Counted from the stretch's first letter, positions 36,770 to 47,001 are shown. The stretch: 64,000 bases of DNA from Caulifigura coniformis (GCF_007745175.1 NZ_CP036271.1:434001-498000); one strand, 5' to 3'. A program made the numbers and translations. The notes: generated by a model not told the origin, from the letters alone.

Positions 36770-37900
36770 ATGGCAGTTTTGCGACGAGGTCGTTTCGGGT
36801 TCACGTTGATTGAGCTGCTGGTTGTGATCGCGATCATTGCGATCCTGATCGCCCTGCTTCTTCCCGCGGTGCAGCAGGCCCGCGAGGCCGCACGGCGGAC
36901 GCAGTGCAAGAACCATCTCAAACAGCTGGGACTTGCACTTCACAATTACCATGACGTGTTCAAGATGTTCGTCTACCGGCGGGGGGGCTCGGCGGGCGTC
37001 AATCCGGGGAGCGGGTTCTACACCGGAAACTCACAGCGGCGGAGCGGCTTTATTTCGCTGCTTCCCAACCTGGACCAGGCGCCGCTGTATAACCGCATCG
37101 AGGCCGGAGACATCAACAACACCACGGGCCAGGGGGTTGTTCAACCGGGCGGGCCGAATCCGTGGGCGAACTGGATGATCTGGAACGTGTATCTCAGCGT
37201 GCTGAACTGTCCATCCGACATGGACAGCAACGCCAATCAGCGCAAATTGAGCAACTATGTGTTCAGCATGGGGGACGGTCCGACGACGCGGGTGAACACG
37301 ACGACGTCCGGATCGACGCATGGGGCGGATCGTGCACGCGGTCCGTTCGGATTCCGGCGTCAGTACGGCATCCGGGACATCATCGACGGCACGAGCAACA
37401 CCATCGCGTTCAGCGAGCGCGTGAAGGGAAACTGGGCCAGCGGCAATCCGGGAACTGGCTGGATCACCAGCGGTGCGTCCAAAGTGCAGGGCGTCGCCTC
37501 CCAGCAGACGGGTGTGGCGGCGTCGCCGATCCTGTGCATGACGACGGTCAACGGGCCTTTCTACAAGCCCGGAATCAACACCAAGTCGAAGTCCGGGACA
37601 TTGTGGACGGACGGCCAGTTTGGTCGCGTCGGATTCCACACGATCCTGCCGCCGAACGGTCCGGCCTGTACGGAAGACGCGAACGGCAACGCCGATTCGA
37701 CCAACAGCGTCATCCCTCCGACCAGCCGACACACGGGCGGCGTTCATACGCTGATGTGCGACGGCGCGGTGAGGTTCGTGAACGAGAACCTGAATACGGG
37801 TGATCTCAGTTCAGCACCGGCGCAGGCCGGCCCGAGTCCCTATGGCGTCTGGGGGGCTCTGGGATCGATGGCCGGCAGCGAGGCGGTCGGCGCGTTCTGA
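36770..37900 (+). CDS. DUF1559 protein with prepilin-type N-terminus
   Basis: Protein of 376 aa. Leader MAVLRRGR, then [20 protein letters not shown], the prepilin cleavage and membrane-helix motif, then the DUF1559 domain and H-x-DG tail ([16 protein letters not shown]). ATG 36770 follows GGAGG at 36758-36762. The gene is followed by a large hairpin and a lipoprotein gene of the type that accompanies DUF1559 genes. Confidence 0.9.
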   Translation: MAVLRRGRFGFTLIELLVVIAIIAILIALLLPAVQQAREAARRTQCKNHLKQLGLALHNYHDVFKMFVYRRGGSAGVNPGSGFYTGNSQRRSGFISLLPNLDQAPLYNRIEAGDINNTTGQGVVQPGGPNPWANWMIWNVYLSVLNCPSDMDSNANQRKLSNYVFSMGDGPTTRVNTTTSGSTHGADRARGPFGFRRQYGIRDIIDGTSNTIAFSERVKGNWASGNPGTGWITSGASKVQGVASQQTGVAASPILCMTTVNGPFYKPGINTKSKSGTLWTDGQFGRVGFHTILPPNGPACTEDANGNADSTNSVIPPTSRHTGGVHTLMCDGAVRFVNENLNTGDLSSAPAQAGPSPYGVWGALGSMAGSEAVGAF

Positions 37901-37946
37901 TCGCAGGTTGCGTTCTGATCCCCAGTTGCCGAGATCGGCAGTCGTC

Positions 37947-37985
37947 GTTCCCCGGCCGGAAAAGCCACCTTTCCGGCCGGGGAAC
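37947..37985. terminator. Strong hairpin after DUF1559 gene, terminator-like
   Basis: GTTCCCCGGCCGGAAA (37947-37962) pairs perfectly with TTTCCGGCCGGGGAAC (37970-37985) around a 7-base loop. There is no T-tract after it on the plus strand, so it could be a partial terminator or an RNA-stability element between the DUF1559 gene and the lipoprotein gene at 38085. Confidence 0.5.
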
Positions 37986-38084
37986 TTCCTGAACCGGCTG
38001 CCTGCATTGCGTCACCAGGCGCGCCCGGGGCGCGTTCTTCCAGGCTGGAATCGTATCCCTCACTTTTGCAGGCGGACTCTTCCC

Positions 38085-38588
38085 ATGGCATGCCTCGATC
38101 GCGCCCGGCGCCTCACCTGTTTCATGATTGTCTCCAGCTGTGCGGTGTTGTCGGCATGCCAATCGACATCCGACGACGCCGCGACGAACCGGGTGGCGGT
38201 GTATCCCGCGCTCGCGAGGGTGACGTTCAAGGGGGAGCCGGTCGAAGGAGCCGTCGTTCGCCTTGTGGCGCCGAATCCGAATCAGCCGGGGGCGGCCGGA
38301 CGTACGGATGACGAAGGCAAGTGCCGGCTGACGACCTACGAGGCGGATGACGGCGCCGCGGCGGGGAACTATATGGTGCTGATCTCCAAGGTGGAGGCGA
38401 TGTCTGAAACGCCGGCCAGCGGCGGAGATGACAGCGACGAGTATGTCCCGCCCTCCGAGACTCCGACCGCTCCGGCGAAACGCGACAACGAACTTCCGCC
38501 GAAGTACAACAATCCCGCGCGCACGCCATTGAATGCCGTCGTCACGTCCGAGGGGCCGAACGAGTACGTCTTTGAGCTCAATAAGTGA
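38085..38588 (+). CDS. Lipoprotein with carboxypeptidase-regulatory-like domain
   Basis: Protein of 167 aa with a signal peptide and lipobox VLSAC. The mature part has ARVTFKGEPVEGAVVRLVAP and GRTDDEGKCRLTTYE, the transthyretin-like pattern also seen in the lipoprotein at 23400, and a Pro/Asp-rich low-complexity stretch. It is likely an envelope lipoprotein that pairs with DUF1559 proteins. ATG 38085 is chosen for the signal peptide. Confidence 0.75.
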   Translation: MACLDRARRLTCFMIVSSCAVLSACQSTSDDAATNRVAVYPALARVTFKGEPVEGAVVRLVAPNPNQPGAAGRTDDEGKCRLTTYEADDGAAAGNYMVLISKVEAMSETPASGGDDSDEYVPPSETPTAPAKRDNELPPKYNNPARTPLNAVVTSEGPNEYVFELNK

Positions 38589-39057
38589 TGACGTGGAGGG
38601 GGTTGAGGGGGCCTCGCGGGAAACGGAAACCGAGGTTTCGACGGCGGTTCGTCAGGCGGGCGGGACTCGCCGCCGTTGGGGGCGGGCCGTCTGACGGGTG
38701 GGGTGACGATGCGGCGGGCGGGGTGACGATGCGGGCTCGTCGCTGAAGTGGACGATCCGGCCTGGGCGGGGGTGGAGGGCTTTGGGCGTGAGAGGGCGGG
38801 TTGCGGGGGCGGTGTCTGGTGCGGGGGGCGGTGTCTGGCCAGCGTGCCCGGGGGCGTCCTCTTTGGAGGAACCGTCATAACCGGATTTGCCGACCGGGCT
38901 TTCCCCGTCGCTTTTCGGCAACACGTGGTCCCAAACGGCATCACGCCAATCATGGCCTAGGTTTTCAGTGACCAGGGTTGCGCCTGTTTGCCGTCTCCCC
39001 CGGCGTGCGCTCCCGGTGCGAACGAATCGCAGCGACTGAACCAAGGAACGAGGACCG
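38589..39057. other. GC-rich gene-free region before the tad module
   Basis: There is no supported gene in 470 bp. G-rich plus-strand composition is marked at 38590-38840. A direct repeat GGGGTGACGATGCGG occurs at 38700-38714 and again at 38720-38734, and the phrase GGGCGGTGTCTGG recurs twice near 38810. Upstream of cpaF AAGGAACGAGGACC gives a good ribosome binding site (39044-39057). Confidence 0.4.
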
Positions 39058-40419
<1,362 letters not shown>

Positions 40420-40425
40420 TTGATC

Positions 40426-40454
40426 GTGGGTTGTGGGTAGTTGGTAGTGGGTAG
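40426..40454. repeat. Degenerate GTGGGTA-like repeat
   Basis: Units GTGGGTT, GTGGGTA, GTTGGTA and GTGGGTA lie side by side just after the cpaF stop. They match the heptamer array at 32932-32978. Confidence 0.55.
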
Positions 40455-40462
40455 GACGAGGT

Positions 40463-40479
40463 GGCAGGCGGTGCCTGCC
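40463..40479. repeat. Short palindrome GGCAGGC-GGT-GCCTGCC
   Basis: A perfect 7-bp stem with a 3-base loop lies between cpaF and tadB, directly upstream of the tadB ribosome binding site. It is of the same style as other short intergenic palindromes in the window and might attenuate tadB translation. Confidence 0.5.
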
Positions 40480-40496
40480 CTACGAGAGAGATTTCA

Positions 40497-41462
40497 ATGG
40501 ATCCGATGATCATTTCGATCGCGGCATTCGTGAGCGTGGCCGGTGTGATCGGCGCGATCGTGATGCTCGTTGGTCAGAAAGATAACGGCAGCGTCGAGAA
40601 CCGCCTGGCGATCCTGGCGGGCAAGAAGGCGCCCGACCAGCAGCTGTCGGTGTCCCGCGAGATGCTCATGCGCGAAGGCATGAGCGGACTGGCGGGATGG
40701 ATGTCGGACCTGATGGAACGTTTCGGCAACATCCGGCTGCTGTTCGTGCAGGCCGACCTGCCGATGAAGCCGGAAACGTTCGCTGCGCTGGTGGCGGGGT
40801 GCACGCTGGCGGGGGCGGCGATCGCGATCGTGACCAACCTTCCGGTCCCGCTGATTCCCGTCGTGGCTCTGGCGGTGGGCATCCTCCCGCTGGCCTGGCT
40901 GATGTGGCGCCGCAAGCGGCGGTTCGCGAAGTTTGCCGCACAGATGCCGGGAGCAATGGAACTGATCGCGCGGGCGCTCCGTTCAGGACACTCGCTGGCC
41001 TCGGGCATGCACGTCGTGTGCACGGAGATGAACGATCCGATCTCGAAAGAATTCAACGTCGCCTACGAAGAACAGAACCTCGGCATCCCGATCGATCAGT
41101 CGCTGAAGAACATGTACAAGCGGATGCCGAACCTCGACTTCAAGTTCTTCGCGACGGCGGTCGTCATCCAGCGGCAGTGCGGCGGCGACCTCGCGGAAAT
41201 CCTGGACAAGATCAGCCATATCATCCGGGAACGGTTCCGGATCCTGGGTCAGGTGCAGGCGCTCACGGGCGAAGGCCGCATCAGCGGCGTCGTGCTGATG
41301 CTGCTGCCGGTCGCGTTGTTCTTTGCGGTGCTGTACCTCAATCCCGAATACGTGATGACGCTGTTCACGGACGAGCTGGGGCGAAAGATGATCGGTGTGG
41401 CGATCTTCCTGCAGGTGCTGGGAGCGATCTGCATCAAGAAGATCATCCAGATCAAGGTGTGA
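40497..41462 (+). CDS. tadB: TadB-type secretion system membrane protein
   Basis: Protein of 321 aa: an N-terminal transmembrane helix, a helix pair (FAALVAGCTLAGAAIAIV and VPLIPVVALAVGILPLAWLM), a cytosolic type II secretion F domain (AMELIARALRSGHSLASGM, GGDLAEILDKISHIIRERF), and C-terminal helices (VVLMLLPVALFFAVLYL). TadB forms the inner-membrane platform with TadC. Start ATG 40497 has GAGAGAG at 40484-40490. Confidence 0.9.
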   Translation: MDPMIISIAAFVSVAGVIGAIVMLVGQKDNGSVENRLAILAGKKAPDQQLSVSREMLMREGMSGLAGWMSDLMERFGNIRLLFVQADLPMKPETFAALVAGCTLAGAAIAIVTNLPVPLIPVVALAVGILPLAWLMWRRKRRFAKFAAQMPGAMELIARALRSGHSLASGMHVVCTEMNDPISKEFNVAYEEQNLGIPIDQSLKNMYKRMPNLDFKFFATAVVIQRQCGGDLAEILDKISHIIRERFRILGQVQALTGEGRISGVVLMLLPVALFFAVLYLNPEYVMTLFTDELGRKMIGVAIFLQVLGAICIKKIIQIKV

Positions 41463-41519
41463 GACGAATTCACGGACCAGTCATTTAGCCGGCCCGCCCG
41501 CGGGTTGCAGGATTGAAGC

Positions 41520-42443
41520 ATGGACTCCACGTATCTGATCTCCGGCGCGATTTTTGTCGGCATCTCGGCGGCCGTATGGGCCGTGTTGTCGATGTTCACG
41601 GAGAAGGACAGCCGTGCGACCGAACGTCTGCAGGAACTGCGCGACGGCGGCCGGAGGCCGGCTTCGGAAAAAGGGGGCATGGGCAACGCCGTGACCGCGG
41701 CGGCGCCGGCCCTGTCGAAGGTGCTGCAGCCGAAGACGGAGCTGGAGCAGAACGAACTGAAAGTGCGGCTGGCGAACGCCGGCTACGGCTCTCCGAACGC
41801 ATCGACGCTGTTCCTGGCGATCAAGACGATCCTGTTGTGCGTCGGCCTGTTCTTCGGCGGAATTGTCGGCGTGTGGCAGAACGGCCTGACGCTGACGGCG
41901 GCCCAGGCGCTGTTTCTCGGAGGGGGACTTGGTTTCTACCTGCCGGAAATCTTCGTGCGGCTGAAGGCTTCGGGCCGCAAGGGAAGGATCTTCCTGTCGA
42001 TGCCGGACGCGCTCGACCTGCTGGTGGTCTGCGTGGAGGCCGGGCTCGGGCTGGATGCGGCGATGCGTCGCGTGGCGGAAGAGCTGAGCGAATCAGCGCC
42101 GGACATCTGCAGCGAGTTTTCGACGGCGAACATGCAGTTGCAGATGGGGCGGCCGAGGCGCGAGGTGCTGCACGAACTGGGAGTGCGGACGGGCGTGGAT
42201 GACGTGAAGGCGCTGGCGACGATCCTGATCCAGGCGGACCGGTTCGGTTCGTCGGTCGCTCAGGCGCTGCGGGTGCAGTCGGAAAGCATGCGGACCAAGC
42301 GGAGCCAGCTGGCGGAAGAACAGGCGGCCAAGACGGCCGTGAAGATGATCTTCCCGCTGGTGCTGTTCATCTTCCCGGGCATCTTCGTGGTGCTGGTGGG
42401 ACCGGCGGCGATCCTGATGATCCGCAACCTGCTGACGACGTAA
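41520..42443 (+). CDS. tadC: TadC-type secretion system membrane protein
   Basis: Protein of 307 aa with an N-terminal helix, two central helices (ILLCVGLFFGGIVGVW, ALFLGGGLGFYLPEIF), a T2SF domain containing LDLLVVCVEAGLGLDAAMRRV, and a C-terminal helix (MIFPLVLFIFPGIFVVLVG), the standard TadC plan. AGGA at 41509-41512 precedes the ATG. It lies 57 bp after tadB in the same operon. Confidence 0.9.
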   Translation: MDSTYLISGAIFVGISAAVWAVLSMFTEKDSRATERLQELRDGGRRPASEKGGMGNAVTAAAPALSKVLQPKTELEQNELKVRLANAGYGSPNASTLFLAIKTILLCVGLFFGGIVGVWQNGLTLTAAQALFLGGGLGFYLPEIFVRLKASGRKGRIFLSMPDALDLLVVCVEAGLGLDAAMRRVAEELSESAPDICSEFSTANMQLQMGRPRREVLHELGVRTGVDDVKALATILIQADRFGSSVAQALRVQSESMRTKRSQLAEEQAAKTAVKMIFPLVLFIFPGIFVVLVGPAAILMIRNLLTT

Positions 42444-42534
42444 ACGGCGGGGTCTGCGTCGAAGCGTCGTTGACGGTGTCCGCGCGGACGCCGAGAATCC
42501 CGGCGACCGAAATGGCGACGCCGGGGCTGCGCTG

Positions 42535-43251
42535 ATGGACGCGTTCGACGCGACATACTGGACGATGCTGGGGCTCCCAGTCGGCGGTCTGGCGGCGGTG
42601 TATGTCTACCGGCAGCTCGGTGACGAGCGCCGCGACGCCATCGCTCGTTCGGACATCGCGAATCGGCCGATCGGGACCATTCTGATTGTGGTCGCCGGAC
42701 TGATTTACTGGGCCCTGGCGTATCTGCCGGTCGTGAAAGCGATTCAGGCGAGGGAAAGGATCGTTGGGAACGTTGGATTCGTGTTCCTGGCGGCGCTGGT
42801 GGCCCAGATTGGCCTGATCATGCTGGCCATGGGACGCGCCAGAACCCGATTCATCGCCCGCCCGCCTGATGGATCGACGCGGGCCCAGGAATGGGCCGCG
42901 GCCGTGATCGTGTTCATTGCCATCACGGCGATGCTCGGTTTCATGAAGTGGTTCGGGCTGCGTCCGTGGCGTCCGTCACGGAATTCCTTTGCCGCAGGGG
43001 TGTTTCCAGCCGCCCGGTCGTTTGAAACCACTTGCGCGCAGGCTCTATCCTGCGGGTTTCACACTCGAGCGTTGCCCCTTGAGCCGTCTTCGATTGAGGA
43101 CCGCTCATCCTTCCCACAGCTGGCGTCATGTCCATTCTCGTCGACAAGAACACACGCATCATCACCCAGGGGATCACCGGCAAGGCCGGGCTGTTTCACA
43201 GCCAGCAGTGCCGGGCCTACGCCCAGGAGCACCGGCCTGGCGAGCAGGTGA
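42535..43251 (+). CDS. Predicted four-helix membrane protein overlapping sucD
   Basis: The first about 150 residues contain four hydrophobic segments ([73 protein letters not shown]), which look like a real small membrane protein. The last about 80 residues do not look like natural protein and overlap the beginning of sucD by 124 bp in another frame. Either the reading frame ends prematurely in truth (frameshift, or a short version) or the gene is spurious. It follows tadC by 91 bp. Confidence 0.35.
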   Translation: MDAFDATYWTMLGLPVGGLAAVYVYRQLGDERRDAIARSDIANRPIGTILIVVAGLIYWALAYLPVVKAIQARERIVGNVGFVFLAALVAQIGLIMLAMGRARTRFIARPPDGSTRAQEWAAAVIVFIAITAMLGFMKWFGLRPWRPSRNSFAAGVFPAARSFETTCAQALSCGFHTRALPLEPSSIEDRSSFPQLASCPFSSTRTHASSPRGSPARPGCFTASSAGPTPRSTGLASR

Positions 43252-44042
43252 TGGTGGGCGGCGTGACGCCGGGGCGCGGCGGCACTGAAGTCGATGGCTT
43301 CGCGGTGTTCGATTCGGTGGCCGAAGCGGTCGCCAAGACCGGCGCCAACTGCTCGCTGATCTTCGTGCCCCCTCCGTTCTGCGGCGACGCGATCATGGAA
43401 GCGGCCGACGCGGGCGTGCCGCTGATCGTGGCGATCACGGAAGGGGTTCCCATCCTCGACATGGTGAAGGTGAAGAAGTTCCTGGCGGGGACGAAGTCGC
43501 GGCTGATCGGGCCGAACTGCCCGGGCATCATCACGCCGGGCGTCGCCAAGATCGGCATCATGCCGGGCTACATCCACAAGCCGGGCACGGTGGGCCTGAT
43601 CAGCAAGAGCGGCACGCTGACGTATGAGGCGGCGTGGCAGCTTGGAAACGTCGGGCTGGGCCAGTCGACGGCCGTCGGCATCGGCGGCGACCCGGTCAAC
43701 GGCACCTCGTTCATCGACCTGCTCGAGATGTTCGAGAAGGACAAGGGCACCGAATCGCTGATGATCATCGGCGAGATCGGCGGCGACGCGGAAATCGAAG
43801 CGGCCGAATACATCGCGAAGCACGTGACGAAGCCGTGCGCCGCGTTCATCGCGGGGCAGACGGCTCCTCCGGGCAAGCGGATGGGGCACGCGGGCGCGAT
43901 CATCTCGGGCTCATCGGGCTCGGCCGAAGAGAAGATGGAAGCGCTTCGCAAGGCGGGCGTGGAAGTCGCGGTCAGCCCGGGCGACATGGGCGTGGCCGTG
44001 CAGCGGGCGATCGCCAACGCCGGCAAGAAAAAGAAGAAGTGA
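43128..44042 (+). CDS. sucD: Succinyl-CoA ligase, alpha subunit
   Basis: Protein of 304 aa. It interconverts succinyl-CoA and succinate with nucleotide triphosphate. Seen: CoA-binding [42 protein letters not shown], and the phosphorylated His at about residue 254 in GHAGAI. The lysine-rich tail is unusual but harmless. sucC is not adjacent in this window, although in many bacteria it directly precedes sucD. A terminator follows. Confidence 0.95.
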   Translation: MSILVDKNTRIITQGITGKAGLFHSQQCRAYAQEHRPGEQVMVGGVTPGRGGTEVDGFAVFDSVAEAVAKTGANCSLIFVPPPFCGDAIMEAADAGVPLIVAITEGVPILDMVKVKKFLAGTKSRLIGPNCPGIITPGVAKIGIMPGYIHKPGTVGLISKSGTLTYEAAWQLGNVGLGQSTAVGIGGDPVNGTSFIDLLEMFEKDKGTESLMIIGEIGGDAEIEAAEYIAKHVTKPCAAFIAGQTAPPGKRMGHAGAIISGSSGSAEEKMEALRKAGVEVAVSPGDMGVAVQRAIANAGKKKKK

Positions 44043-44066
44043 TTCGGACGGAAGTCCAAACCTGAG

Positions 44067-44097
44067 AGCCCGTCGATTTCCCGGCGGGCTTTTTTTC
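44067..44097 (+). terminator. Terminator after sucD
   Basis: AGCCCGTCG (44067-44075) pairs with CGGCGGGCT (44082-44090) with one G-T pair around ATTTCC, followed by TTTTTTT. It lies 25 bp after sucD and just before the peptidase gene. Confidence 0.85.
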
Positions 44098-44111
44098 CGA
44101 ACGGAGCCTGT

Positions 44112-45302
44112 ATGTTCGACCTGGCCAAGGTTCAATCGGCGCTGCGCGAGTTCGGTTTCGACGGCTGGCTGCTGTACGACTTCCGCGGCAGCAACATCCT
44201 GGCGCGGCGGATCCTGGGGCTGGACGGCAAGCACATCGGCTCGCGGCGGTTTTTCTACTGGATCCCGGCGAGCGGCATGCCGCGCAAGCTCGTGCACCGG
44301 ATCGAAGATTCCGTGCTCGACGCCCTGCCGGGCGACAAGACGATCTTCCTGTCGTGGCAGGAACTCGAAGCGGGCGTGCAGCAGTGCGTCTCAGGCAGCA
44401 AGGTCGTGGCGATGGAATACTCGCCGCGGAACGGCAACCCGTACGTCTCGAAGGTTGATGCGGGCGTCGTGGAACTGGTGCGGTCATTCGGCTGCGACGT
44501 GCAGTCGTCCGGCGACATCGTGCAGCTCTTCGAAGCGACGCTCGATGACGAGCAGATCGCGCTGCACTTCGAGGCGGCGACGCACAACAACTCGGCCTAC
44601 GAAGTGGCGTGGAAGTTCATTGCCGACGGTGTGCGGAAGGACGGGGGCGTTTCCGAAGCGGCCGTGCGGGACCGCATCATGGAACACTACGCCGCGCACT
44701 CGATGACGACGTACAGCCCGCCGATCGTGGGCCGGAACGCTCACAGCGGGCTGCCGCATTACGAGACGGGGAACGGCGAGGACACGACGATCCGCGAGGG
44801 GGACTTCGTGCTGATCGATCAGTGGGCCAAGCTCAAGAAGCCGAACGCGGTGTACAGCGACCTGACGCGGACGGGCTACGTCGGGAAGACGGTTCCCGAG
44901 ACGTACACGAAGATCTTCAACATCGTGGCGGCCGCCCGCGACGCGGGAATCGCGATGGTGCAGGACGCCTTCGCGAAGGGGACGGCGATTCGCGGCTTCG
45001 AAGTCGACAACGCGGTCCGGAAGGTGATCGTGGACGCGGGCTACGGCCAGTTCTTCGTGCATCGCACGGGGCACAACATTGGCCGCGAGACGCATGGGAA
45101 TGGGGCGAACATCGACGGGCTCGAGACACGCGACGACCGGCGGCTGTTGCCGCGGACGTGCTTCTCAATCGAGCCGGGGATCTACCTGTCCGAATTCGGG
45201 GTGCGGAGCGAGACGAACGTGCTGATCGACGAGGCGGGGAAGGTGCACGTCACGGGTGGGGAACTGCAGACGGCGGTTGTTCCGATCCTGGGGAAGTATT
45301 GA
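44112..45302 (+). CDS. M24 family metallopeptidase (Xaa-Pro aminopeptidase-like)
   Basis: Protein of 396 aa. An N-terminal creatinase-like domain (WLLYDFRGSNILARRILG) precedes the pita-bread M24 domain. The five metal ligands are seen: Asp in VLIDQWAK, Asp in YSDLTRTG, His in HRTGHNIG, Glu in SIEPGIY and Glu in SETNVLI. It should be a cytosolic dinuclear-metal aminopeptidase for Xaa-Pro peptides. The ATG follows CGGAGC; the sucD terminator separates the two transcripts. Confidence 0.9.
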   Translation: MFDLAKVQSALREFGFDGWLLYDFRGSNILARRILGLDGKHIGSRRFFYWIPASGMPRKLVHRIEDSVLDALPGDKTIFLSWQELEAGVQQCVSGSKVVAMEYSPRNGNPYVSKVDAGVVELVRSFGCDVQSSGDIVQLFEATLDDEQIALHFEAATHNNSAYEVAWKFIADGVRKDGGVSEAAVRDRIMEHYAAHSMTTYSPPIVGRNAHSGLPHYETGNGEDTTIREGDFVLIDQWAKLKKPNAVYSDLTRTGYVGKTVPETYTKIFNIVAAARDAGIAMVQDAFAKGTAIRGFEVDNAVRKVIVDAGYGQFFVHRTGHNIGRETHGNGANIDGLETRDDRRLLPRTCFSIEPGIYLSEFGVRSETNVLIDEAGKVHVTGGELQTAVVPILGKY

Positions 45303-45410
45303 GCGGTCGCCGACGAGGCCCGCGGGGTGCGGTCGGCATTGCACCAACAACGGGATGAAACTCGCGGCGGCCTCCATCGGCGATGAACTCGGCAGCGCGC
45401 GGGAGGTCAG

Positions 45411-45439
45411 GGAACCACCAAGGCACGAGGGCACCAAGG
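45411..45439 (+). repeat. Dispersed AACCACCAAGGCAC-type element, left copy
   Basis: GGAACCACCAAGGCACGAGG and GCACCAAGG run together here. The reverse-complementary form occurs at 47785-47814. The 'accaccaaggcaccaagg' phrase is a widespread bacterial intergenic repeat word. Confidence 0.55.
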
Positions 45440-45532
45440 GGGCTGTGTCGAAGAGTGGGCTCGGCAACGATTGCCACGCCCTTCCTTCCTGACGTCAGTC
45501 AGGGCGTGCCACCTGTTCGCGGTCGAGCGTGG

Positions 45533-45698
45533 CCGGGGCTGGAGCAGGGGAGCGGAGGAAGCCCCGGGCGAACGTTGCCGATCCTTCGCCCCTGGATCGA
45601 CTCTTCGTCCTGCTATGGACGCCTGTGTCTTCCTCTTTGTTGACGAGGGCTGGCACGCGACCGGGGTTTCGCCGAAAACGGCTCCAACCCCGGCCACC
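45533..45698 (+). repeat. Repeat family R2, copy a
   Basis: About 165 bp. It matches 48583-48748, with long identical blocks such as CGAACGTTGCCGATCCTTCG, GGACGCCTGTGTCTTCCTCT and GAGGGCTGGCACGCGACCGG. A partial third copy is at 47716-47765. The left part can fold as GGGGCTGG...CC-type stems; the right part as CCGGGGTTT...CCCCGG. Confidence 0.75.
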
Positions 45699-45722
45699 GA
45701 GTCGGGCGGCATCGATTGGGTC

Positions 45723-45861
45723 GCCCCGATTGCTCGCAATCGGGGACGCGGAGCGGCAAGAGGCTGCTTCAGACGCGGGCGGAACAAGGAATGGACGGCG
45801 TCTTGGGAGGAGAGCCTCCTGCGGCTTCGCCGCACCGGTTGCACGGCAACCGGTGGTACCC
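45723..45861 (+). repeat. 139-bp direct repeat, copy A
   Basis: First of three 139-bp direct repeats (A, B, C). It holds four consecutive hairpins: CCCCGATTGC/GCAATCGGGG, AGGAG-AGC-CTCCT, GCGGC-TTC-GCCGC, and CCGGTTGC-ACG-GCAACCGG. It lies directly upstream of the small gene at 45925. Confidence 0.85.
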
Positions 45862-45924
45862 GTGGCGGACAGGGGCCTACAACCCGGCTCCAACTAACCG
45901 ACTCCAACTTCCAGGAGACTCATA

Positions 45925-46188
45925 ATGGAAATGGCTACCGATAGAAAGGTGTACTTCATCTTGCATCTCGAAGAGAGAGATCGTTATTCGAGTGGCATGC
46001 GATATGAGATTCAACTGCTAGATACTTACGGCCAGACAATTGCGCGTGGATGTGTAGACGATCAGGCCAATAGCCTGGAACTTCAGGGCTGCTCAATACC
46101 TCAGCCAGTAATTGAAGCGGCAAGGAAGCAGGCAATTGGAAATGGCGACTATGTTGACGAAGCAGGCTATTCTGTGTCGCCATTTTGA
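45925..46188 (+). CDS. Small orphan protein, cassette-like gene 1
   Basis: Protein of 87 aa with AGGAG at 45913-45917 before the ATG. It is soluble and mixed alpha/beta by appearance (KVYFILHLEERDR, YEIQLLDTYGQTIARG, PQPVIEAARKQAIGNG) and matches no family I recognise. The bases are visibly more AT-rich than the neighbours and codons ending in A or T are common, which suggests acquisition from another source. It sits between repeat copies A and B; its stop codon is in the sequence CATTTTGAA that also follows copy B. Confidence 0.6.
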   Translation: MEMATDRKVYFILHLEERDRYSSGMRYEIQLLDTYGQTIARGCVDDQANSLELQGCSIPQPVIEAARKQAIGNGDYVDEAGYSVSPF

Positions 46189-46203
46189 AGAAGAAGCAGG
46201 GGA

Positions 46204-46342
46204 GCCCCGATTGCTCGCAAGCGGGGACGCGGAGCGGCAAGAGGCTGCTTCAGACGCGGGCGAAACAAAGGATGGACGGCGTCTTGGGAGGAGAGCCTCC
46301 TGCGGCTTCGCCGCACCGGTTGCACAGCAACCGGTGGTACCC
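46204..46342 (+). repeat. 139-bp direct repeat, copy B
   Basis: Second copy, starting 481 bp after copy A. It differs from A and C by few substitutions (one breaks the first stem: GCAAGCGGGG). With copy C it shares about 30 additional bases downstream (CATTTTGAATAGTCGTCACG and TCAACCGGGGG). CATTTTGAA flanks this copy on both sides (46181-46189, 46342-46350). Confidence 0.9.
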
Positions 46343-46446
46343 ATTTTGAATAGTCGTCACGTCAACCGGGGGGATCCGGTTTAGCATCGGCATGTCGGTC
46401 CGCTGGCTGAACGGTAGGCCAGTGTTTCAAGTGCAGAGGAGCCGCA

Positions 46447-47001
46447 ATGGCAGTGTACCTATACGTGCCCACGACCACCGAGCACCTTTACACCTCAAAG
46501 GAAGTCGAGGATCGTAAACTGGAGGAACTGCGGGCCCATCTGTTGAAGGTTGGTGCTACTGCAACTGCCGTTTACTTCGACCGTGTCGGATGCGACACCC
46601 CGCCCGAGAGCCGGCCCGGATTTTCCGCGCTGCTGCCATTGCTCCGCCGTGGTGATTTCCTCGTCGTGGTCAGTTGGAGTTGCCTCGGTACTCCAGCCGA
46701 CATCACGCGACTGTCTCGCCTCATGCACCAATGCGGTGTGGCCTTGGCTGTGTGCCGAGAAGGGGGCGATGAGGTTGATAAGCCCGATGTCGCATCGGGG
46801 CCGCAAATGGCCGTAGGTGACTTCGCAACGATCAATGGGCAGCTCGGGATTGTTACACAGCTCGGCCCCTTGGTTCTTGGCGGCGCCCGCGATTCCGCCG
46901 CGATCTGGTTTGGTGATGTGAATGGTGGTGAGCCGATCGTGTTTACCGTGCCGGCCGAATACCTCACGAAGTCCGACCGCCCCATCACCTACCAGCACTG
47001 A
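46447..47001 (+). CDS. Resolvase-like protein without catalytic residues, cassette-like gene 2
   Basis: Protein of 184 aa; AGAGGAG lies just before the ATG. Residues 1-105 follow the serine-recombinase catalytic domain pattern: strand VYLYVPTTTE, helix LEELRAHLLKVGA, then RPGFSALLPLLRRGDFLVVV, WSCLGTPADITRLSRLMHQ and CGVALAVCREGG. In active resolvases the corresponding parts read Y-x-R-V-S and L-D-R-L-G-R; here the nucleophilic Ser region is VPTTTE and D-R-L-G-R is S-C-L-G-T, so the catalytic Ser and Arg residues appear lost. The C-terminal about 65 residues (VGDFATINGQLGIVTQLG) look like a small beta-barrel, not a DNA-binding helix-turn-helix. Alternatives: a convergent fold or a regulatory paralogue. 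Confidence 0.55.
   Translation: MAVYLYVPTTTEHLYTSKEVEDRKLEELRAHLLKVGATATAVYFDRVGCDTPPESRPGFSALLPLLRRGDFLVVVSWSCLGTPADITRLSRLMHQCGVALAVCREGGDEVDKPDVASGPQMAVGDFATINGQLGIVTQLGPLVLGGARDSAAIWFGDVNGGEPIVFTVPAEYLTKSDRPITYQH

Larger units (their letters stand above)
45303..45924. other. Repeat-dense region upstream of the cassette-like block
   Basis: About 620 bp without a supported gene. It contains a dispersed inverted element at 45411-45439, one copy of repeat family R2 (45533-45698) and the first 139-bp repeat (45723-45861). Long open frames here are repeat-derived and change sense between copies. AGGAG at 45913-45917 is the ribosome binding site of the next gene. Confidence 0.6.

Noticed and set aside
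38748-38960. A 70-residue open frame upstream of cpaF
   Set aside because: It is Gly-rich from G-rich DNA, lacks a ribosome binding site and family match.
46112-46384. Open frame through repeat copy B (about 90 residues), with similar frames in copies A and C
   Set aside because: It consists of repeat translation, is out of frame with the gene before it and has no ribosome binding site.
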